NCBI GenBank assembly: GCA_905250025.1
Contig: CAJNOJ010000048.1
Location: forward strand, 434,001 to 498,000
Origin: Adineta ricciae
Taxonomy: Eukaryota > Rotifera > Eurotatoria > Adinetida > Adinetidae
Reading direction: 5' to 3'
Length of the DNA stretch: 64,000 nt
Below, in pieces: positions 56,295 to 64,000 of this stretch. The notes beneath the pieces are model-generated. The model was given only the letters and a program-made list of their open reading frames with translations. It ran no database searches and was not told the DNA's origin. Numbering within the stretch: position 1 is the first letter of the stretch; each line of letters begins with the position of its first letter. The translations under genes were made by a program, and so were the position numbers.

Positions 56295-56954
56295 ATGACT
56301 GCTCGGTCAATGTCCAGCACAGCGAAAACCAACTGCCGTCAATGCGCTCCAAAGCCAGTGACTGCTATCACTTCGTGCAAGGGATGTTCCGAAGATTTCT
56401 GCCGTAAGCATTTTAATGAACATCGTGATCAACTTTCCAACCAACTGCATGCGGTAATTAACCAACACGATAATATTCTTCAAGGTTTGCAACAGCAGGC
56501 TGCGTCCGGAACGAATACATCCAGAAGTCAAAGAGCCAATCAACTATTACAACAGGTTGAACAATGGAAGACCAATGCTATCCAACAAGTGATGAGAGTC
56601 GCAAAAGACGCTACTGACAACATTGAGCGCTTGTTTAATACAGAGATCCAACTGCAAGAACTTCGAGAACGAACACGAATAATTACAAAAGAGCTTAGAC
56701 ATCAAGAAGAATCAGATAGCTTTGTTGAAACCGATATACAAAGATGGACGAAGCAATTAGAAGAAATAAAAATTGACGCCACACGCCCATTACCTTCTGA
56801 GATTCAACCCCCAAGAATGGAATTCCAATCGATACCCTGGGACAGCATAATCAAAATACACTCCGCTCCTCCATGCACTCAAACCACAAATCAAGCACAA
56901 GCAACACCAACTATATTCAAACCACCTCATCATCTGCTCCACTATTACAAATGA
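56295..56954 (+). CDS. B-box zinc-finger and coiled-coil protein (TRIM-like, short)
   Basis: 219 codons from ATG at 56295. Near the start is a B-box: CRQCAPKPVTAITSCKGC, then SEDFCRKHFNEHRDQL, giving the Cys/His ligand set of a B-box type 2 finger. A coiled coil of about 110 residues follows (ANQLLQQVEQWKTNAIQQV, IQLQELRERTRIITKELR). There is no RING before it, and the NHL or other C-terminal domain usual in TRIM proteins is absent. The last 40 residues are Pro/Thr/Gln-rich. The stop comes about 700 bp before an assembly joint, so the gene may be truncated or simply short. It could act as a regulator of other TRIM proteins; that is a guess. Confidence 0.65.
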   Translation: MTARSMSSTAKTNCRQCAPKPVTAITSCKGCSEDFCRKHFNEHRDQLSNQLHAVINQHDNILQGLQQQAASGTNTSRSQRANQLLQQVEQWKTNAIQQVMRVAKDATDNIERLFNTEIQLQELRERTRIITKELRHQEESDSFVETDIQRWTKQLEEIKIDATRPLPSEIQPPRMEFQSIPWDSIIKIHSAPPCTQTTNQAQATPTIFKPPHHLLHYYK

Positions 56955-57646
56955 AAAATTCATTTCATCTACATACTTTTCGAACACAATAGTAGAGCCC
57001 AGGAACCTCCAATTCCCACATTTCAACACCATGATCCTATTCAAAACTCATGACATATCAACCAATCAGCCATATTCACCACTCATTTCGCAGAGACACC
57101 CATACTCAAATTCACTAAGCCGCAAAATACTTCATAAATTCTTTCAAAAGAGAGACCCAACTATCGCCGTTCACCTACTAACACTGGGCAAACATATACG
57201 AACACACTCAGTCGACCGATAGTTCGAAAGCTGCGTCGTACTGCACTGCTCAAAGGATATTCTTCCTCTGCCGACAGACACAAATATAAGAATCCATTCA
57301 GGAGCCTGATAGTTCCAATGCTCTCTGATACTCGAATGATCCCTACCACGAAACTTCCTCTGCCAATGAGCACACATAAAGGCATACATTCAGGCGCTTG
57401 AAAGTTCGGATACCGTGTGCTACTTACGTAAGTGAAGTTGGCAGCGGATTCGAGTCCTTCCATCAGCGATTCGCCCAGGAGTCCGTTCCAACCGTTCCAA
57501 CTAGCGTTCCAGATGCAGCTCGGCGAGCTCTATCTATGGGATATCTTGGAATCCTCATAGCTCCAGCTAAAACCTAGCAAAACCCAAAATACCGGTTTTC
57601 CAGTAGGAATTGCATGGATTTTCTCAATCCTTCCACCAGCGATTCG
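56955..57646. other. Repeat-containing region ending at an assembly joint
   Basis: About 690 bp, more GC-rich than its surroundings from 57420 on. It contains an imperfect tandem repeat of about 92 bp (57177-57412) and a 19-bp direct repeat (57455-57473, 57628-57646). Minus frames at 57161-57463 run through the tandem repeat and have no recognisable domain. The second 19-bp copy is cut by the n at 57647. Confidence 0.55.
57177..57412. repeat. Imperfect tandem repeat, about 92-bp unit
   Basis: CTTCCTCTGCC begins units at about 57263 and 57354, followed by CATTCAGG and AGTTC in both at the same spacing. A third, weaker copy seems to lie at about 57177-57230 (GATAGTTCGAAAGC). This is minisatellite-like. 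Confidence 0.6.
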
Positions 57647-57647
57647 N
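57647..57647. other. Single undetermined base, probable contig joint
   Basis: One n, immediately after a truncated 19-bp repeat and immediately before the start of duplication unit 2. The change of sequence type exactly here suggests a contig junction. Confidence 0.8.
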
Positions 57648-58041
57648 AATGAGTAATAGATATACAGAAGAGATTGTTGCATAAATGGATTAGAATGTGA
57701 TAAACAGAGGTTCTGAATATACAGAATGGACTAGAAAAATAAATCAATCGGATATTACTGATGACTAGGAAGGATATGTTGTTTATTTATTGTCAATGAA
57801 AAATATGTTCGAGTTCGTTATTGGAAAACTTTCGCTGTGCTTTTCCGTGTCAAAACTAAGAACATTATTGTATTTATCTAACACGTCACTAGTGAAGCAT
57901 GCACAACAACATATACATGAGAGAGAGAGAGAGAGATGCGACAAGCTGATGATAAGTAAATCGAGAGAAAGTATGAAATTTTACAACAAAAATAGATTAG
58001 TACGAGAAGAGAAACAAGCAGTAAATTGATTGATCAAAGGA

Positions 58042-61375
<3,334 letters not shown>

Positions 61376-64000
61376 CGTGTTTTATTGTTCGTCAACATAT
61401 GGAAATGATCAATTAGGTAGACGACATCAGGTTTAAAGTTGCAATAGCGTTTGATTTGCACTGATGAGATCGTAAAATTGTCGTAATGGTGGAAATATTA
61501 TTGCTAGTGTTGTTGTTATCGTTGTCGCGTCTTTTCATATCAACAGATTGACTTACGTCATCAAACGAACGAATCGAGGAAAAGAACAAGAGAGAGAGAG
61601 AGGGAAAGAGAGGAAAAAACGTTGTCCTACACTAAATCTTTGCTAGATCTTCTAAGGCGCGGCATCGAACCATCATCATCAACATAGATTAACTAATTTT
61701 TTTTCTTTCTACATATTTCTTTGAGATGTGTTTTCTTCTTTGTCTATTTCTATTTGACATTCCTATCTCTATGCATATCGACGAGAATATCAGATGAATG
61801 AATAATTCTCGAGTTTTCTCTCATAACTGTTGGTATCCTGTTTGTCGGAAGTACTCGTTTCTCTTTCTGCATTTCTGTCGATGGATAACTAGGAAAATAA
61901 CATGAAGAAAACCATGTCGAATACACTTCCATTACGATGGCTTCGAATACTGGTGCCGGGAAAGAGGAGAAGGAGAAGAAGAAGAAGGAAAAACGAACTC
62001 CGAGACCATCTATTTATATCACGAGTTGTCCTTTCAAATATCAATCGTCTATATTACTTAGTCGATAAGGGAATGTGAAACCTCTTTTCCCGAAGAAATA
62101 TTAAGATGTGGATCGTTTTTCTCCTATTAATTTAATTTAGATGTTGTCAACGATAGTGTCAATTGCGATCACAACATTGACTTCTTTTTCGGCTTTTTAT
62201 TTATTGTATCTCACCGGGTGGTGCGATTCGCTCTTCCTTTCTAGTCGAGTCGGACTTTGTCGAAATGTTGTCTTTCGATTCCTGTCAAGTTAAAAAAAAT
62301 ACAGAAGACAATAGTCGAATGTCAATTCGAGTTGTTATCTTAAGATGCAAATAACCGTCAGTTGATTTTCTATTTTTGTTGTCGTTTGTGTCTGCATCGA
62401 GATGACAAATAGATATCTTATACCCGTTTTCAAAGACTGCAAAATTAGATTTACATCATGCATTACTAGTCTTTAGAGAATGATTGATAATCTTATGAAA
62501 GATGGTAACATCCGAAATATATTGTCTCCTTTTGTTTTGTCAATCAAGATACATCTCACTGAATGCGGTGGATCAAATCTGATAAGCAAGCGAGATTCTA
62601 TCGATGCTACGCTTTCGAAAGAAGTTCAGATGGACCTATGTGAAACAATTCGATATAGAATTTTATAGATAGATATACCTAATCTTTCGAATGATTGATC
62701 GGAACTGTATGACAGCGTTATCAATCATTGAGTTTCTTCATTTCAAAACCATACACAGGCAGCAAAAACAACTGGAATGTGTCATATGATTGATTAAGTA
62801 CTTATCCGAGTTTTATTTTTTGCATAGATTTAGGTACACAGGAAATTCGTCATAAAATCCATTTCATTTTCTTGTGTGACACTATTTACTACTTGAGTCG
62901 ATTATTTTAAGTAGCATACAATGATGCCATTTAAATGATGGATTGCTTTCTGGAGAACTGATTGTACACAAAAACATATGTTTCTATCAAGTCACGCCCT
63001 TAAAATTCTATTTCAATCAATCCAGCAATCTTTTTAACGGTCGAGAATTAAAATACGTGCTGATCATAAATAGATTGTAAAACGTACAACCATTTGAAGT
63101 AGCATACTATTACTCTTTTGTGAATTATATTGATACTTTGGATATTTTTGTAATTCAGTGGTTGACGTCATTTAAACTTCGTTATGGTAAACACACACAA
63201 ATGATGTAAAATCAAGTTACAAGTACTTGATCATCGAGAGTAGTAGAATATTTGCAAGAATTCTCATCCACGCAGCCAACGAACAGTCTATTTAAACATG
63301 AATAGTAATGATTAAGTGAAGATTTCCTTACTTTCGCCATTTAATACCAATGAAGAAAGAAAAGAAAACTGTAGTGATACCCGAACGAATTGAATTAGCG
63401 AATTTCAATAGACAAAACGTCATGGTCCTATGAATCATCAATTTACAATCAATGCGGCAAGGGTGAACTTTGCGATACGCAAAATCATTTGCTTGAAATC
63501 AACGTTCATGCCCTCATCAGCCTACTTCGTTTTAGTTCGAAGTTATCTCTGGAGAAAAGAGGATCAGATAGCAATGCTAAGTCTTATTCAATTTTTCTAA
63601 TCCACGGAAAAAATACGACAAGTATATGTTTAATCGTCTTATTTTACCATCGAAAGACTATCGGATGGTTTTCTTTTGCTCTAATCACATGCATTTCTAT
63701 CATTTGTTTCCAATACACGATTCCATTGGGAAATCTATGAATAATTTTACATAATATTTCTATTGTGAACAATCACAAGTCACATATGAATTATCAGTTG
63801 CATCATAAAGAAGAAAAAGGAGTCTGTTTGGATGAAGAAAATGTGTCTCTAATTGATTAATAAGCTACTTGATTCATTTGATCGATCACAAGATGAATCC
63901 ATAGTCATCAGACAAAACTAGGAAAGATGAAACCAAGTGAAGTAGGTCGCTATGAACTCAAGGGTGAATAATCCCGATGACGTCACACGCAAAGAATTGT
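61376..64000. other. Upstream region of PKG copy 2, no gene supported
   Basis: About 2.6 kb matching 45140-47716. It has GA and GAA runs (61590-61612, 61965-61988). The frames at 62480 and 63489 are not conserved as protein relative to unit 1: one is frameshifted by a single-base indel, the other has mostly amino-acid-changing differences. The kinase promoter should lie near 61400-61600. Confidence 0.55.

Noticed and set aside
57161-57463. 100-codon minus frame over the 92-bp tandem repeats
   Set aside because: A tandem repeat whose unit is not a multiple of three, with no domain; the frame is open by chance.
62480-62668. 62-codon frame upstream of PKG copy 2
   Set aside because: The matching stretch in unit 1 (about 46250-46420) carries a one-base indel that breaks the frame.

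Overview
This is AT-rich eukaryotic DNA with small genes, many introns of about 50-60 bp (GT...AG, mostly GTAAG/GTATG donors and TAG acceptors), short intergenic spaces and many animal-specific genes: a latrophilin-like receptor, an opsin, NRARP-like, GOPC, tau-tubulin kinase and cGMP-dependent kinase. An invertebrate with a compact genome fits best. A bdelloid rotifer (Adineta/Rotaria type) is my inference from intron style, LRR/B-box type genes and near-identical gene copies; nothing here proves it. There is no sign of a bacterial genome, CRISPR array, rRNA or confident tRNA.

Layout. 0.7-3.0 kb: membrane protein with a beta-repeat/LRR-like ectodomain (-). 5.2 kb: one-exon NRARP-like ankyrin protein (+). 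6.0-13.9 kb: 12-exon soluble adenylyl cyclase, ADCY10 type (-). 15.4-16.9 kb: GOPC (-). 17.2-17.9 kb: selenoprotein T homologue with Cys for Sec (-). 19.2-20.2 kb: unknown low-complexity protein (+). 20.6-21.7 kb: RASL12-like small GTPase (-). 22.1-23.2 kb: secreted LRR protein (-). 23.7-25.0 kb: secreted acidic-repeat protein (+). 26.1-26.9 kb and 28.1-29.3 kb: two unknown membrane proteins (+). 30.1-32.0 kb: ankyrin protein (+). 33.5-34.9 kb: opsin (+). 35.1-39.6 kb: 17-exon adhesion GPCR with lectin, HormR, GAIN and GPS regions (-). 41.8-45.1 kb: cGMP-dependent protein kinase, copy 1 (-). 49.1-53.3 kb: tau-tubulin kinase (+). 53.6-54.0 kb: PIG-F (+). 54.5-55.0 kb: calmodulin-like protein (+). 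55.1-57.6 kb: decayed area with a gag-like fragment, a B-box protein and short repeats. 58.0-61.4 kb: cGMP-dependent kinase, copy 2 (-).

Multi-exon models were built by checking that donor and acceptor phases join; the 12-exon cyclase, 17-exon GPCR and 17-exon kinase copy 1 each give one uninterrupted frame. Exon ends are therefore fairly firm, but no transcript was available. Several genes belong to cyclic-nucleotide, calcium or light signalling (ADCY10, two PKGs, calmodulin-like, opsin, adhesion GPCR). I see no evidence that they form a cluster with a common job; neighbours lie on both strands and look unrelated.

The most unusual structure is the direct duplication of about 6.3 kb carrying an intact PKG gene (41.4-47.7 kb and 57.6 kb to the window end). 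Two assembly joints (79 N at 40629-40707 and a single n at 57647) sit beside it, together with two inverted fragments of about 125 bp. This may be a real duplication or two haplotypes joined in one scaffold. I found no clearly new biological system. The best protein-level oddities are a PKG with an altered second cGMP-binding cassette, an opsin with NRL in place of DRY, an adhesion GPCR without the GPS histidine, and a cyclase with a degenerate Walker A.
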